Shown: piece by piece, positions 10,460 through 23,212 of the stretch | How the letters are laid out: each line of letters begins with the position of its first letter | Position numbering within the stretch: position 1 is the first letter of the stretch | Assembly: GCA_900660155.1 (NCBI GenBank) | Contig: CABFPE010000280.1 | Coordinates: 565,104 to 629,103, forward strand | DNA from: Hofstenia miamia | Taxonomy: Eukaryota; Xenacoelomorpha; Acoela; Hofsteniidae | Direction: 5' to 3' | DNA: 64,000 nucleotides | Notes under the pieces: model-generated | The model's database searches: none | What the model was told of the DNA's origin: nothing | What the model saw: the letters and a program-made list of their open reading frames with translations, nothing else | Translations under genes and position numbers: made by a program

Positions 10460-13423
10460 TTCGCATCTTCCAATGAAAATATTAATTTATTTATCAATGA
10501 GCGAAAATAATAAGTCAACTTATGACGCGATTTAAATAAATTCAATCTAGTTAAGATCATTTGTTTATTAAAATATTTTTATAAAACTTACTGTTGCAAT
10601 TTAAACGATGCACCCATTATAAAATGTAACTTAACCCAACATGGACAATTCCAATTTCCATTACAACAGTTCTAGAGTCACAAATTGTTCTGTTCTTTTA
10701 TTAAGGATGAAGCGCTTGTACAATTTGGATGATGTAAACCGAGCAATAGCCAACCGAACGTCAGAAACTCTACGGATTGAGATGTGATCTGACATTGAAA
10801 CATTTTTCAGCAACTTTAAAAAAACTTCAAGGAATATTTTCTACATCTCTAGATACAAACATAGCGAAAGAATGCTTTCAAATGTAGGTGAATTGTTCCA
10901 AGTCAATAAGCAATAAATTCTCTGATTAACAGCAATGTTTCATAAAATGATGACTAAAACTTAAATATTTTTATATAACTGTGCACAAAAGAATTAGAAA
11001 AAGAAATTTATAGAAAAATATAACTATCATGAGATTATTCCGTCCAGACGTATGACTAACAAAGTACAAAGATGTAAGATAAAGTTGATGCTAAATTTAC
11101 TTATTTCATTGTCTTCTGGAATTGTTCATGCAAACAACTGGGATGAATGTTCAAGTCACTGTAGTCAAAGCTGGAGAGCTAGCGGGCATAGACCCCTTTT
11201 TTAAAGCAAAAATGTTTGCATGTGATGTATTAAGGTTTGATCTGTTTCTTAATTTTTCCACCTCTTGGTACATTGCACAACAAATTTTACACAACTAGTA
11301 TTATGATAGTAATGCACAAATCGGTTTTTACAGCAATAATTTACTGGAATTTCATATATCATCACTTACAATAAATAGGCAGGCCTCAATTATTCCTTTC
11401 TAACCAAGTAAAAGCTATTGGTCGTAAACTGAAATTTCAGTTATTTCGGCAAAAGTAACTAAACCAAAGAAGGAACACATTTCTTCCCAACATTTAAATG
11501 TTAAATAATATAAATTTTGTAAAATCAAGACTTTTATCATCATGATCACATCAAGAAATGTCCTGCGTTCTCTCAAATTTAAGGAAGAAGCAATTCAGTA
11601 CCTTTTTTAAAAACATTTTTTACTTTTTTGAAATAGGCAATATTTTGACAAATTTTGCAGAATTATATAAAACAGATTGAGACCATTCATTATTCAAATT
11701 GAATATTTATAAATAGTATATGTTTGTTGTGTTGGTGTTGTCAAAATATATAATGTAGGAATACTCTAAAGATTACAAAGGGAATGTCTCAAACAGAATT
11801 ATTGCGCCAGATTCCGCAGTGAAAACTATTTTTTGCAAGAAATCCTTTTTCAAGACACTTGATTTGCTTACAGAAAAAAACCTGTGCTTGGATTTTTTTA
11901 CACATTACTATATGGATTTTAGAATTGTTACTAGTAGCCTTACCATGAAATAAATTTAAACATACATTGTAAATATGACAATTGAGATAGATTAATAACT
12001 TTATCCACAACTCCAGAAGGTTTTTCAATGATTATCCTCAAACACCTTGTGTTCTTTTAAAAGGACAAGCTGTTTTCACACATTTTCAAGCACATTTCTC
12101 CAGGCCTATTGGGAAATTTTCAAATTGGTAGTGAATATGCACACATGAAATGGGGAAAATTTGTTCAACGCTGTATTGCAATTTTTGATGTACTTGAAAA
12201 CTTAACAAATTTTTGATAAAAATTTTAATTTCTTGAAATTCACTCAAATTATTCCAAAACTAAATTTCAAATAATCACAATTTCTAAATCACCTGGGGTT
12301 ATCAACTAACCTCGAATTTTTCTTCCAAAGATCATGGTGCCTACAAAGTTCAGGACAACTCGGAATTTTAAATCAGAAATGAAAGTTGAAACACTTTTCT
12401 ATTGATTTGTTTAAGATAATATTTGATTGAAAGAATATATGTAAACTATTGTTGCTTTACCGCTGTATTATAACATGAATATTAATAAAGGTTAACATCG
12501 TTATTTCACTGTGATCAAACCTAACCACCGCAATAAATGGAAAATATATATCTTATAACAATTTTACCGAAAGCTTCAACATTAGAAGATCATAAAGATT
12601 AGAAATTCGAAGTATACTTAGAAATAGTTAAAAATCACTGTGATCAAATCTAACACTTTGCCTTTTCAAAGTTATGAGAGCTTGAAATATTTTTTAAGAA
12701 ATCGTCATCATAGTTTTTAAAAAAATTCCTGGGTAATTTAATGTTAAACATCCTGGTGTCCATAAAATGAAAACCGTTTTTCCACATTTTCAGAAAATGT
12801 TTTTCAAGCTTTTTAGAAAATTTGGAAATCGTGAGCCATGGACAGCAAATTATTTATATACTCTTCATGTAATTCTAAGCCTAAGAGCACATTGAAGCAA
12901 CATCAAACTTGAACTGTTTCTTTATATGCAGATAGACCTTTCAATGCCATTGAAGTGTGCCATGCACAAGAGAGAGGTAGCAGAGTGAGAAACAATGGGG
13001 TTGAAACATTCGTGATGGAGGTTGGTTTTAAAATGTAAATGAAAGAGAAGAGAATCCTATTCTATGATTTTATTTATTAGTATGTGACCTATGTGCTTTG
13101 GAATTTTTTCCAAGAAATCAAAAAATTTAATGAAATTCCGAAGCTGTTTATGATATTTACTACTTTACACGTGTTGACATAAAAAATTTCCAATTTCTTG
13201 CCAACCCCCAGGTTTCTAAAGTATTGACAAGAACATTAAAAAAATCTCTTCAAAAGAAGAATTGAAATTTTCTGAAACCCAGGATTATAGACTTATAGAT
13301 ATGACGATTTATTGTATTTGAAAATGGAGCTAAACAATATTTTGTAATATTAAATAACTTTACTTCAATTGATTCATTGTTAGTAAAAATTGGAAATCAA
13401 ACTAAAGTCTTTTGAATTAAAAT
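10460..13423. other. Intergenic region, no gene recognised
   Basis: AT-rich sequence with stops in all frames. A short direct repeat, CACTGTGATCAAA followed by TCTAAC/CCTAAC, occurs near 12508 and 12637. Nothing else could be assigned. Confidence 0.5.
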
Positions 13424-14494
13424 TTATGAGGGGAAAGCAACTCCATAGTAAGGATGTCCTTCCTGATTGAAACATCGATACGAGCACAACAGTGCTCGAA
13501 TTGGTATTTTAGTTTGTACATTTTTAGTACCCATATGTGCATGGCTGTCAATAAAATGCACACATTCCAGCCAGATGTTCAAGAAACTAGTGTTACACAA
13601 AGCGCATCTGTTGGACATGGACAGAAGCTCCCGTACATCCGGGTAACTACGAATTGTTCGTCGCAAAAGAGAATTGGGATGTTCGATCTCCCTCAAGCAT
13701 TTACGTGCACACATTTCTTTCAAAGGCAGAATTTCATCGGCTTGGTGTGATCTGATGGGTCGTTCAGACAGAAGTTGATTAAATTCTGTATATAAGTATT
13801 TAATGTTTAGCTTGTGAAACTGAGTTGGCAGAATTGTGATATTATTAACTGCTAAGTCCATTTCTTTAATATTTTGCAAGTGGCACACACTTTCCGGTAA
13901 GTCCTCCAACTGATTGTGATGGACAATTAATCTACGAAGCTGCTCACAGTAGCCAATGTGCATAGGAAGATGCTGAAGTTTGTTCCACGCAGCAGAAAAC
14001 TCCTTGAGTCTAGAGCAATCACAAATTGAGTCGGGTATTTCCTTAATATCATTGTTATCAATTGAAATCATTTCCAAACTCCGAGCTCCTCCCAAGTCGT
14101 CTGGAAGATCCTTTAACTTGTTGGAATTCAAATTTACAATTTTCAACTTTCTTAAATTTCCGAAAATCCCATCTGGAATTAAATCAATTTCATTATCAAA
14201 TAAGTGAAGTTTTTCGAGATTCTCCAAATACATAATGTCTCTTGGAAATGTGTCGAAATAGTTCTTACCTAAATTCAAAACTTTCAAATTTGTGAGCATA
14301 CAAAACGTTAGAGGAAGTTTCGTCAAGAAATTCCCTCTCGCTTCTATATATTCTAGCGTTTCCACTTGGGATATACCCTCTGGGAGAGATGGTAAGCGCA
14401 TTAGATTCCATTTTACTTGCTTTGCTTTTGATTTAAATAGCGGCATGAGCATTGTGTCAGACATAGTCGATGTTCTTTTACTAGCATGTAGCAA
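13424..14494 (-). CDS. Leucine-rich-repeat protein, LRRC58/LRRC28-like
   Basis: One uninterrupted exon codes for 356 residues. From about residue 45 to 245 there are eight to nine repeats of about 23 residues, e.g. LKVLNLGKNYFDTFPRDI, LEKLHLFDNEIDLIPDGI, LKIVNLNSNKLKDLPDDL, of the short 'leaves few cysteines' LRR type. After the repeats comes ILPLKEMCARKCL and then a cysteine motif, CALC about 50 residues before CSYRC. This tail layout is shared with LRRC58 and LRRC28, and the Cys pairs may bind zinc or a partner. No signal peptide or membrane segment is seen, so it is probably cytosolic. The start used is the first ATG; a second Met lies at residue 11. Acceptor-like TTTGTTACAG ends 26 nt upstream. 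The exact orthologue cannot be decided without a search. Confidence 0.8.
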   Translation of the reverse strand: MLHASKRTSTMSDTMLMPLFKSKAKQVKWNLMRLPSLPEGISQVETLEYIEARGNFLTKLPLTFCMLTNLKVLNLGKNYFDTFPRDIMYLENLEKLHLFDNEIDLIPDGIFGNLRKLKIVNLNSNKLKDLPDDLGGARSLEMISIDNNDIKEIPDSICDCSRLKEFSAAWNKLQHLPMHIGYCEQLRRLIVHHNQLEDLPESVCHLQNIKEMDLAVNNITILPTQFHKLNIKYLYTEFNQLLSERPIRSHQADEILPLKEMCARKCLREIEHPNSLLRRTIRSYPDVRELLSMSNRCALCNTSFLNIWLECVHFIDSHAHMGTKNVQTKIPIRALLCSYRCFNQEGHPYYGVAFPS

Positions 14495-14520
14495 TCGGTT
14501 GGCACAGAATCACCTGTCGA

Positions 14521-14532
14521 CTGTAACAAAGC
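14521..14532 (-). promoter_or_regulatory. Possible 3' splice acceptor before the LRR gene
   Basis: On the minus strand GCTTTGTTACAG ends at 14521, 26 nt upstream of the start codon. It fits a 5'-UTR intron or a trans-splice acceptor. A second good acceptor (TTCATTGTTGCAG) lies about 50 nt further upstream. Confidence 0.35.
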
Positions 14533-14540
14533 ATTCTAAT

Positions 14541-15539
14541 TCGATTTAAATTTTAATGTGCTATAACATCTGCAACAATGAAAAGTGAATCTATACTTGT
14601 TGAAACTACTATAACTGTTTTTCGATCAGTATTTGAAAAATCATGTGCCTGCATTTCCAGTGGAATAAGAGTAGACTTTTTGTATATATCTTACTGTTTA
14701 GTATTTATTTAAATTCGAAACGTTTGTAATTTGCAGTTAATTTTGAATTAACCCAAACAACTAATTAATTTATTGAAATCTGTTTCTTTAAAAAAAATTT
14801 TAGCGTTCATATCTCCCCTGCTAATAAAGATACTAAATGATGTGGAAACACTCAGAATAGAGGATATCTCTCCTGTCATTTATGCTTTGAAATTTCACTG
14901 GTCGTGTACCTTTGTAGGCGTTCCTTTGAAAGAAACTTCGATCCTGAAACCACGATCATTGATTTTGCGTATTCGATCTACTAAAGCGAAATAGTTGTTG
15001 CTCCTATGTGCTTTATAGACATTCGTATTATCTGAACATTAAGCATGAAAGTTGCAACCGGGTCAACGGGTCAATATTTTCCTTAAAGTATACGGGTCTG
15101 CATGGTCACCTCATCAAATTTAAATAAACAAATGAAGACAATAAATTGCAAAAATGTGCTCATCTCAATAAAGTCAAGCTCATTACTACTTATCATTGAA
15201 TTACACAAATGGAACATGTGCCTTAAACAGCGTTAATGGCTTCAGACGTTTTTTATGGTGATTTTCGTTTGCTTCTGTAATAGAGCCCTGTGGAACCAGT
15301 TTTTAACTTAGAATTCGAATTTGAATATTCTGGTGTCAGTATGTTAGGACTATACTTGGTGACGTCACAACTTTATTTACGTGTAAAATTGAAACCAATT
15401 GATATATTTTTTAAAATTATAAGACATGAAGTTCAAAGGAGTATCCTTCACTGTGCCAAAGCTCACTACCTTAACCCAAATAGATTTGAAACATAAGAGG
15501 GGGGCGAATTCACTTCCTAAACCAACAAACACCTGAATC
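14541..15539. other. Intergenic region with unassigned open frames
   Basis: Short frames at 14773-14994 (+) and 15290-15496 (+) show no recognisable family and no codon-like conservation that I can judge. On the minus strand around 14920-14995 a stretch reads ALVDRIRKINDRGFRIEVSF, bounded by acceptor-like TTTAG and donor-like GTACAC. It could be an isolated exon but has no partner. Confidence 0.3.
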
Positions 15540-16010
15540 ATTAACATATAGGCGATTCACAAACATTTTGATCTAAATGCATGCAAATCACACACAATTT
15601 TCAGTTTTTTTATGAAAAGTTGTATGAAAGCATAGAGATGATTTTAAATTCAATATGCAAATAACCAAATGAGAATCCTGAATTTTGAATACTTTATTGT
15701 ATAGAAAAAGTAATCTCTAAATTCATTTTTGGGAACTTCAGTTATAATAATTTATATGCACATTGCCCATATATTCAGATTTGCAAACTCAATCCTCATG
15801 TAATAGCCTAAGCCACAGCCAATCTTGCCCACCTTTGATTGCCTAGTTTCCTTTTAGAATATAGAAATTCTAAGAATTAACACTGAGGATTATTATTTAA
15901 AAAATTTCCAAAAACCCTTTCCAAAATTAGTAAATAAATTCTGATTTCTGATAATTTCTTAAGAATTCTAGAAGGATATAGGAAAGCTACAGTGCTTAAG
16001 ATGGAGCTCC
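15540..16010. repeat. Divergent local duplication, copy 1
   Basis: This segment aligns with about 17690-18150. Shared blocks include GAACTTCAGT with TAATAATTTATATG, TTCAAATTTGCAAA-like sequence, and CCAAAATT followed by AAATAAAT and CTGATTT. Identity is clearly reduced by substitutions and indels, so the duplication is old. Confidence 0.6.
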
Positions 16011-16212
16011 GGTTAATTAAAATTTACCCTATGACGAAAATCCCAAAAAAATGGATTTTCGTATTTTGATTTTTTACACTCCAGAAAACTACAAAGAACA
16101 TTTCCAACGCAGGAAACGTCCATGCCAATCGTCATTTCTCTCATGTCAGGAAAATATCCAAGCTTGGGACATATAATTCATGAAAAACCCGATTTTTAAG
16201 GGCCAATATCTC

Positions 16213-17518
16213 GGGCTTGGGGTGGACTTGGGCTGGGCTTGGGCCACATTTCCGACTTAGCAATTTGGGCCCGGCTTGGGCCTAATGTTTTACTTGGTAT
16301 TTGAAATATAAGAGAAAATTCAGTTGAAAATCTAAACTTTGCAGATTCTTTAAGTTCAATCAGCCCTGCATTATTGGCTGGTGCAATACTTCTAACACCT
16401 AGATTTTGTCTGCTACAAGCAAAGAGCGTTTCTGAAAACTCCCACTTACTTTGTGCTGATGTAAGTTAGCAGAGAATTTTAGTAATTGAATATATTATAA
16501 ATGGTATGTTCTCTAAGTGATAAAACGGACGATTACAATCCTGGTAATAATTAGTTGTGGCAATACATATAGTACTAAATTAGTGGCGGTGGTAAAAAGA
16601 ACTTATGAATCGTGACATATACGATACCTTGGCCATAGGGCATAGTACTCAGCAGGGGTTGCAATATTTTAAAGAGTGGTTACCTCAAAAATAGTATTAT
16701 TATTATTATAATGACTCTAAATACCAATATTTTGTCACCTTCTGGTATTCAGGCCACCTGAGTATGCTTAGCGCCTTCTTTCAAGCATGCATTTAAAGAT
16801 TAACAAACAAAAATACAAACATATCTATATTTGCTACTTCTAATTTTAGGGATGTATTGCGGGAAAGTATTGTTTTCCTTAAAACATTACATAAATTTTT
16901 GTAGTAAAAGAAATTAACCCCATTTTAAATGCCATTCGTGTAAAAACTTGTCAAATTTTTTAGTGAAGTTCCAGTAGTTTTGTAGAACGTGTAAAATGCA
17001 TGTAAAAATTAAAATAAACATAAATTTAATTTTTATATAGATGTAATTTTTAAGAAATGTTTCGATAAAAGAGTAGCAGAATATAAATGCTCATGTTGTG
17101 GTTCTCTTTTCTTAAGGTTTGCTTACATGGAAACGGCTAATTGTAATAATCAATTTCAGTGCAAAATTGGGATTTAAGTTTTGACATGTTCATTTAAAAA
17201 AAATATCTGGAGATTAAACAATTGATAAATCGTTGTCAGTTATATGCACACAATCGCCATTATCTAACTTAACATTACAATGCTGAATTAGCATTGTTGA
17301 CGGTCTATGCACATATTAATCCATACATTATCCAAATTATCAAATGAAATTCATAGTGTAGTGATTATAGGGTTCTGTAAGGTAAAAGACACTATCAATG
17401 GTGTAAAAGAAAAATAATTTGGGCCGGGCTTGGACCGAATGCTTAATATTTTGAAATTGTCCGGGTTTGGGCATAAACTACCGGTTCAATTCTAACTCTC
17501 CTTCAGGGCATCAAGACC
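16213..17518. mobile_element. Possible hAT-type element with GGGCTT-rich ends
   Basis: The left end (16213-16295) and right end (17420-17480) both hold several GGGCTTGGGC/GGGCCGGGCTTGG units, unlike the AT-rich sequence around them. Candidate 8-bp flanks AATATCTC (16205-16212) and TATATCTC (17519-17526) agree at 7 of 8 positions. No clear terminal inverted repeat was found and the interior codes for nothing recognisable, so the exact ends are uncertain. Confidence 0.4.
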
Positions 17519-17639
17519 TATATCTCTACCGAAAATGGTGTCCATAACTAAAGAAACAAAAAATTTAAAAATTCGACCAGAGAGCCAGTTTAAGAAAAAA
17601 AGGTGATAAATATAGCAGTGTTTTATGTGCGGCTAGACC

Positions 17640-18330
17640 ACATCCATAGTTCATTAGAAAAAGCATCAAATCATTATGTCAGTTTAACACGCAAAAACAA
17701 AAAAATTTCGCCCTTCAATGTTAAATCGCTTTAGGCGACTCTGTTACACAATATTTAGTTATTTCATGGAAAAGTTGTTTAAAATATAGACAACATTAAA
17801 TTCAATATGAAAACATGACAATAAAAGCCTCAATTTTCACGAGTGCATTTCACAGACAAAAACCCATTGCTAAATGGACATTCTGCGAACTTCAGTGTTA
17901 ATAATTTATATGTATACTATTCATGTGTTCAAATTTGCAAATTAAATCAATATGTTCTCGCCTATGACATGCCCACCTTATTTCTAGTTTGCACAAGAAC
18001 TATCACAGTAGATTTTTATATTAAAAAGGTTTCTTAGTGAGGAAGGCCATTCCAAAATTGGCAAATAAATGCTGATTTTTGGTAAGGACTCTTTAAAGAA
18101 GTAGGTAACCAACCTTCTTTGCTTAAGAATTAAGGTGTATGAAGAAAGACACATCAGGATCTTAAATATACAAATAAAATAGCCCACTTTATGTTGATAC
18201 GAAAAGACAATAAATCACTAGGTCAGTAAAAACACAGAAATTATAAAGTGTATACAATGTATGTAAATAGTTATGAAGTTTTGCTCCTCAAAGTTGAATC
18301 GTTTCCGGCGTTTCTGAATCATAAAGTGTA
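17640..18330. repeat. Divergent local duplications, copies 2 and 3
   Basis: Copy 2 (about 17640-18180) is the partner of 15540-16010. A third, shorter copy begins about 18190: AATCATTATGTCAGTTTAAC at 17669 corresponds to AATCACTAGGTCAGTAAAAA at 18213, and a TCAATGTTAAATCG-type block recurs as TCAAAGTTGAATCG. The ancestral arrangement was probably a short tandem array with a period of about 550 bp. Confidence 0.5.
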
Positions 18331-18839
18331 ACCATAAGGTATATCAGCAAAAGTCTTAAAGTTTTTAAGTCTCAAAGTACCAAGAATTACTAATTTGCTT
18401 AGTAATTCTGGGAAGTACTTTAACCCAGATGAAAATGTTGCTATAATTTGTCATTATTTAATAGCCATATGGTACTTAGGTATTCTATTTTTTAACTTCC
18501 TAGTAAGGAAACTTTTCATTAGTCATCACATACCCCTTAGGCAAAGACATGTATGTCGTCGGTAAGTGTTCTGGAACCAATTTGCCATTTTAGGTACTAA
18601 ATCACAATGTGCCGGCAATATTATGTTCGGATTTGTGGAACCAACTGACTATATTTATGTCTACTGTGACAAATATTAGAAACTTACACAAAAATCAACA
18701 GGAGAACTTAGTCCAAACTAAAGTGAAGCTTAGATTGTTGTAAACATCTTCTGAATTCATGATCCAAGCACATGAAAATTCCAGAAACATTGAACACATG
18801 TCTGAATTGTAATTACTGTTAATTAACATTTTAAACAGT
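18331..18839. other. Spacer before a LINE
   Basis: No coding-like frame could be read; part of it may be the 5' region of the LINE that follows. Confidence 0.35.
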
Positions 18840-20830
18840 CAAATGGTTTTAAATTGTAAAACGTGTAAAACCGAAATTCTTGATGAAAAATTCATCAACT
18901 GTGCAAATCACAATGTTTTTCTGCACATTACTGCTAAAATTATAGGTTTTCCATAGGAATGCATTGATTCTATACATCAATACTATGGACATTTCATGTT
19001 GTTTTTTGCCTCTTGTGTTGACAATGATTCTGTTAAAAAATTTTCACTATCTTTTAATGTTGTATCCCTTACAATAAATTCTGAACAGTTTAGGTATTTA
19101 ACCAAAGATGTGGTCGATAGTATTAATGTTAACGTAAAAGAACAAATAGAGGCTTCACTAAAAAACTAAATGAACAATGATCATCTTTTCTAGATGCAAA
19201 TCGTACACCTGATAAGAGTACAAACTTTTCTATGCAAACAGATCTTTCTTATCGTAAAAAAATTAAGACAATAGGTATCCCTGAATATGAAAGGCCGCAT
19301 AACTACGCTGAATTACTTGATTATGATTTAGTTCTGTTAAAAATATTGTTTATTTTATTGTTTGTGACACAAATGCTATTGTTGGCATTCAAAGACTTGG
19401 AAAATTGAAACAGAGCAAAAGTCGGGTTAAATTTGTTGAACTAAGCTCAGAATGGGCTAAGCGTTGCATTCTTGCAAATGCTTATAAACTAAAGACTAAT
19501 ATCTGTATGAATTCAATTTTCATTCAATATGAGCTGTCAACAGTAGATAAAGTAACAGAACGTACTATTGTAAAAAAAGATATGAATTAATTAATTCTGG
19601 GATAAGTAGAGATAGATTCAAGATACGAAATTGTCTCTTTATCTTGATGCAAAGGCTATGTCATTAATACAAGATTAACTACCACTATTTCTTCTTCAAA
19701 AATATTGTCAAAGTTTTATTTCCTTCGAAAGAATACTTAAATTTTTAAATTACATTCTGCTATATAATAGTGATATTGTTTGTTTGACTGAAACATGGAT
19801 AGATTGCAATATAAATGAAAATATTCCAACTTATTTTACCTCGCACACTATTCATAATTTAAATATATATCATTCATATTTACGTAAAATCGAACAAATA
19901 ACTATGAACTATTAAATAGTGCTCTTGAATTTTTTTTTGAATCCATGGAATTAGATAGAATAACGTTTACAGAACAATTTTCAGATAAAAATTCTACACT
20001 GTCTAGAGAGAAACAATTCAATTTATCCAATGCATTGGACAGATAAAATCTTCCATAGTGATTAAGAAATTGCATCTACATTCAATTCATTCTTTAACTC
20101 AGTCTTATTCAATCAGATGATGATTTTATCTGTGAAAATGAGCCTCGAAATTTAAACGATATTGATATATCGTTAACAGAAATTATAAAGCTTACAAGTG
20201 AAATATCTAATAAAAGTGAAGTAGGGAGTGATAAAATTTCAATAACTTTCTTAAAAAGATGTTCGCCAGAATTAGCCCCTCATATCTTATTACTATTTCG
20301 TATTGTCTACAAACAGGTATATTTCCAGATGCTTGGAAAATTACGGACATTGTTCCAATTCAAAAAAGTTGCAAGAAAAATGAAATCTCAAACCACAGAC
20401 CTATCAGTGCATTGCCGAAATTATCCTTAATTTTTGAAAAGCTAATTTACAAACATTTAAATAAATATTTTCGAGCATTTTCATCTGAACAACAGTTTGG
20501 TTTTGTTTTATATCTGGAATATGTTTACTTTAATAATTAATTATTGCATTCTACTTATGTTCTTTGCACTGATGTTAAAAAGGCTTTCAATTACGTTTCT
20601 CACTACAAATTACTCACAAAATTATAGTTTTTTCGAATTGGAGGAAATCTGTTTTGCTTATTGAAATCTTAGCTTAGCAATAGATTTCATAGATTGATAT
20701 ATGGTGGTACAAGTCCAAACTTCTTCCTGTTAAAAGTGGAGTTCTTTAATGGTCAGTTTTTCTAAGCAATATATGTGTTCTACTTAACACTTAATAAAAC
20801 ATATACAGGAACAACTTTATGGCTATCCTA
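18840..20830 (+). mobile_element. CR1/Jockey-like LINE, two-ORF remnant
   Basis: A first, decayed ORF around 19330-19610 reads IVGIQRLGKLKQSKSRVKFV and continues through KRCILANAYKL, the RRM-like region typical of ORF1 in CR1/Jockey-clade LINEs. An endonuclease fragment at about 19770-19810 contains SDIVCLTETWI. Reverse-transcriptase sequence follows at 20080-20700: ISNKSEVGSDKISITF, GIFPDAWKITDIVPIQKS, then SNHRPISALPKLSLIFEKL. A later piece reads DVKKAFNYVSHYKLL. Frames change several times and stops are frequent. The YADD-type catalytic motif was not found, so the copy is dead and probably truncated at its 3' end. Confidence 0.75.
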
Positions 20831-21664
20831 AGTTCAAATGCTTTTCTAAGCAAAGCACGTTTACTTACATCATCTCCTTGAAATCCATTTTTTGTCATTT
20901 ACCTCGAATGCCGGCGCAGAAGGCATTCCGAATATTAAACTTGTTATATATAAGTTGTATTGCCTACTTCTAATCTGGAATTTTTTCAATATATGAATAG
21001 TTAAGATTATTTTTGTAATTGTAAAGTACTTTGTATATTTTCAACAAACATTAAAATGTACTTACTAACTTTGCCAAGTATGAGTTTGTGGGTACTACTA
21101 TGCAAATTCTTCAACTACTCTGTTTTGCAACTGTCCATATTTCCTCAGTCGACAAATATATTGCTTAATTCAATTAAGTAATCGGTAGCAGTCGTAAAAT
21201 GACTTTATTTCCAAGACAAATAAAAAAATATATAAAAGAAATAAATAAATAAAATATTATTCATAGTGGCAATGGGAAAAAAATATTGCAAAAGAAATAA
21301 TTAATAGAATTTAAATGAATCATTACATCTACATTCGTTACAATTGAAAATGAAGAAATAAGTACATTATTGGTCTACTACAAATATTTGAATGTATCCC
21401 AGAAAAGGGTCTTCAATTGACATTTGATTTTATTGCAAATATTGAAAATTATTTTTGATAACAAGTAGTTAACAAGGATAGTAATTCTGTTGAAAACAAG
21501 TTCTTGGGATTCTCTCTGTATAGGTTTCTGCATTTAAATAGTAAGGGATTATGTGATCTACTAGAAGAACATTGAGAAATATAATAAAAAATCGAAAAGT
21601 CAAACTTGCCTTTAAGGCGATTGTTAAAATAAATTATATCAAAATATATTAAATTGAGAGATTG
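20831..21664. other. AT-rich spacer
   Basis: No gene or element could be supported, apart from short A/T-rich simple sequence around 21215-21260. Confidence 0.4.
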
Positions 21665-21668
21665 TATA

Positions 21669-22093
21669 CAAAGAGTTCGTCAATAGTTAATGCGGAAATA
21701 ATGAAAATTCGATAATAGTGAAGATATTCTCGAGGAAAAACTGATGAATATTATGACAAGATTTATATAGTATTCAGCAATAGTGAAAATTTTTTCTTGT
21801 ACAAATTTTTAAAATAGTGAAATGTCAACACGTACGTTTTTTGTTTAATAAATTTTCTTTGTGTCTTTGTACATTGTATTCAAAACAAGTAATGACATCC
21901 TGATTTTTGTAGTTGACATGTACAGTATACAAATCACCCATTGATTCTGTAAAATATAATACATGAACCCGCAATTTACATACACTGTATATGAAATATG
22001 GAAATGTTTTTTTATATTTAGCAATAGTGAAAATTCGTAAATAGAGACAATTTAACCATCACCATGCTATGTCACAGTTGCCGAACTCTACTG
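21669..22093. mobile_element. pogo/Tc1-type MITE
   Basis: The left end CAAAGAGTTCGTCAATAGTTA and the inverted right end CAGTAGAGTTCGGCAACTGT share the GAGTTCGxCAA core, and each is flanked by TA (21667-21668 and 22094-22095). Inside, the motif AATAGTGAAAATT recurs near both ends. At 425 bp with no coding capacity it is a non-autonomous element mobilised by a pogo/Tc1-type transposase. Confidence 0.6.
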
Positions 22094-22253
22094 TACATTG
22101 TTTTCATTCTTATCTACATGTAACTGCTTCTAATGAATTTATTTGTTGGACTGGATCAACACTGGGATAATACCCTTTCATCTAATGCTAAAACTCCAAA
22201 CAATTCTCTTTCCATTGTCACACTAACATTACAATTTACAAACTACGTTGTAC

Positions 22254-22290
22254 TCTCTTTCTCTCTCTCTCTCTTTATATATATATATAT
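22254..22290. repeat. (CT)n(TA)n microsatellite
   Basis: A TTTCTCTCTCTCTCTCT run passes directly into TATATATATATATAT. Confidence 0.9.
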
Positions 22291-22336
22291 GCATATATTC
22301 GTCTGATGTAACATAGAAACTGAAATTCAATTTACA

Positions 22337-23138
22337 ATGGAAAATCAAATTGACAACAAACTAATATTTCTAGATACTCAAATTTCAAATCATCATACAA
22401 CTTTTTCTTCAAGTTATCACTTCAAAATCACCAACACTCGCTTATGCATACCATTTACATCTTATTGTGACAAGGAGTATAAAATCAATAGCGTCAAGCA
22501 ATTTGTAAAATAATTTATGCAATATCATCTGATTACAAAGTTCTAATATCAGCACTTGACACATTGTACACAGTTTTTGAAAAAAAAATGGTTATCCGCA
22601 TAAATTAATTAAGAAAATTATCACTAAACAAATTTTACAACAAGATAATGAAACAAAGTTAACAACTCAATTATTGCAAGATCAAGCGAAGCAAAAAATA
22701 TATTGGAAACTTCCATATATAGAAAACAACATCAAGAAATTGTCAAATAACTTAGTAAATATCAATAAAAAGCTCATAAGATCAAGACTTATTCCAATTT
22801 TTAGTACTTTGAAAACTGAACATCTTTTTAAGAACAAAGACAACATTCCCGAAGACTTAGTTTCTTCAATAGTTTATAAATATCAATGTGACAATTGTAA
22901 CAAATTGTACATTGGAGAAACAAGCCGCCATTTCGGGAAGCATATAAAAGAGCATATTAATGGACATTTAAATACTGAAATATTTCAATACCATCATGAA
23001 ATTAAAAAAGACAATTTTAACATCTTTATAAAACCTAACAATACAAAAATAGGGGAAGCATTATACTTAAGGAAATCAGAACAGACCAACATACTGAACA
23101 AGCACATGAATGCATTTCAAAGATTACATCTGTTTTAA
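22337..23138 (+). pseudogene. Penelope-like element, 3' half with GIY-YIG endonuclease
   Basis: The first frame from 22337 (ENQIDNKLIFLDTQISN and what follows) matches the end of the Penelope reverse transcriptase, where F-L-D-x-x-I is usual. After a disruption, 22674-23138 is an open 154-codon frame. It contains the linker and a C-terminal endonuclease: VYKYQCDNCNKLYIGETSR, then HIKEH. The paired cysteines and the Y-I-G-E-T-S-R signature identify the GIY-YIG nuclease typical of Penelope-like elements. The position usually occupied by the catalytic Arg before KEH is His here (KHIKEH), which suggests inactivity. The reverse-transcriptase core upstream is not seen. The element continues into the hammerhead-like motif at 23213-23258. 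Confidence 0.8.
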
Positions 23139-23212
23139 ATCTTAGCATATAGAAATTATTTTAGTTAATTATAAAGTGTAGTTTATAGTTTTTTAAAAAA
23201 TTTTCTGGGAAA

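Noticed and set aside
14920-14995. Minus-strand peptide ALVDRIRKINDRGFRIEVSF between acceptor- and donor-like sites
   Set aside because: It looks exon-like but matches no known family and no partner exon was found, so it is not called as a gene.
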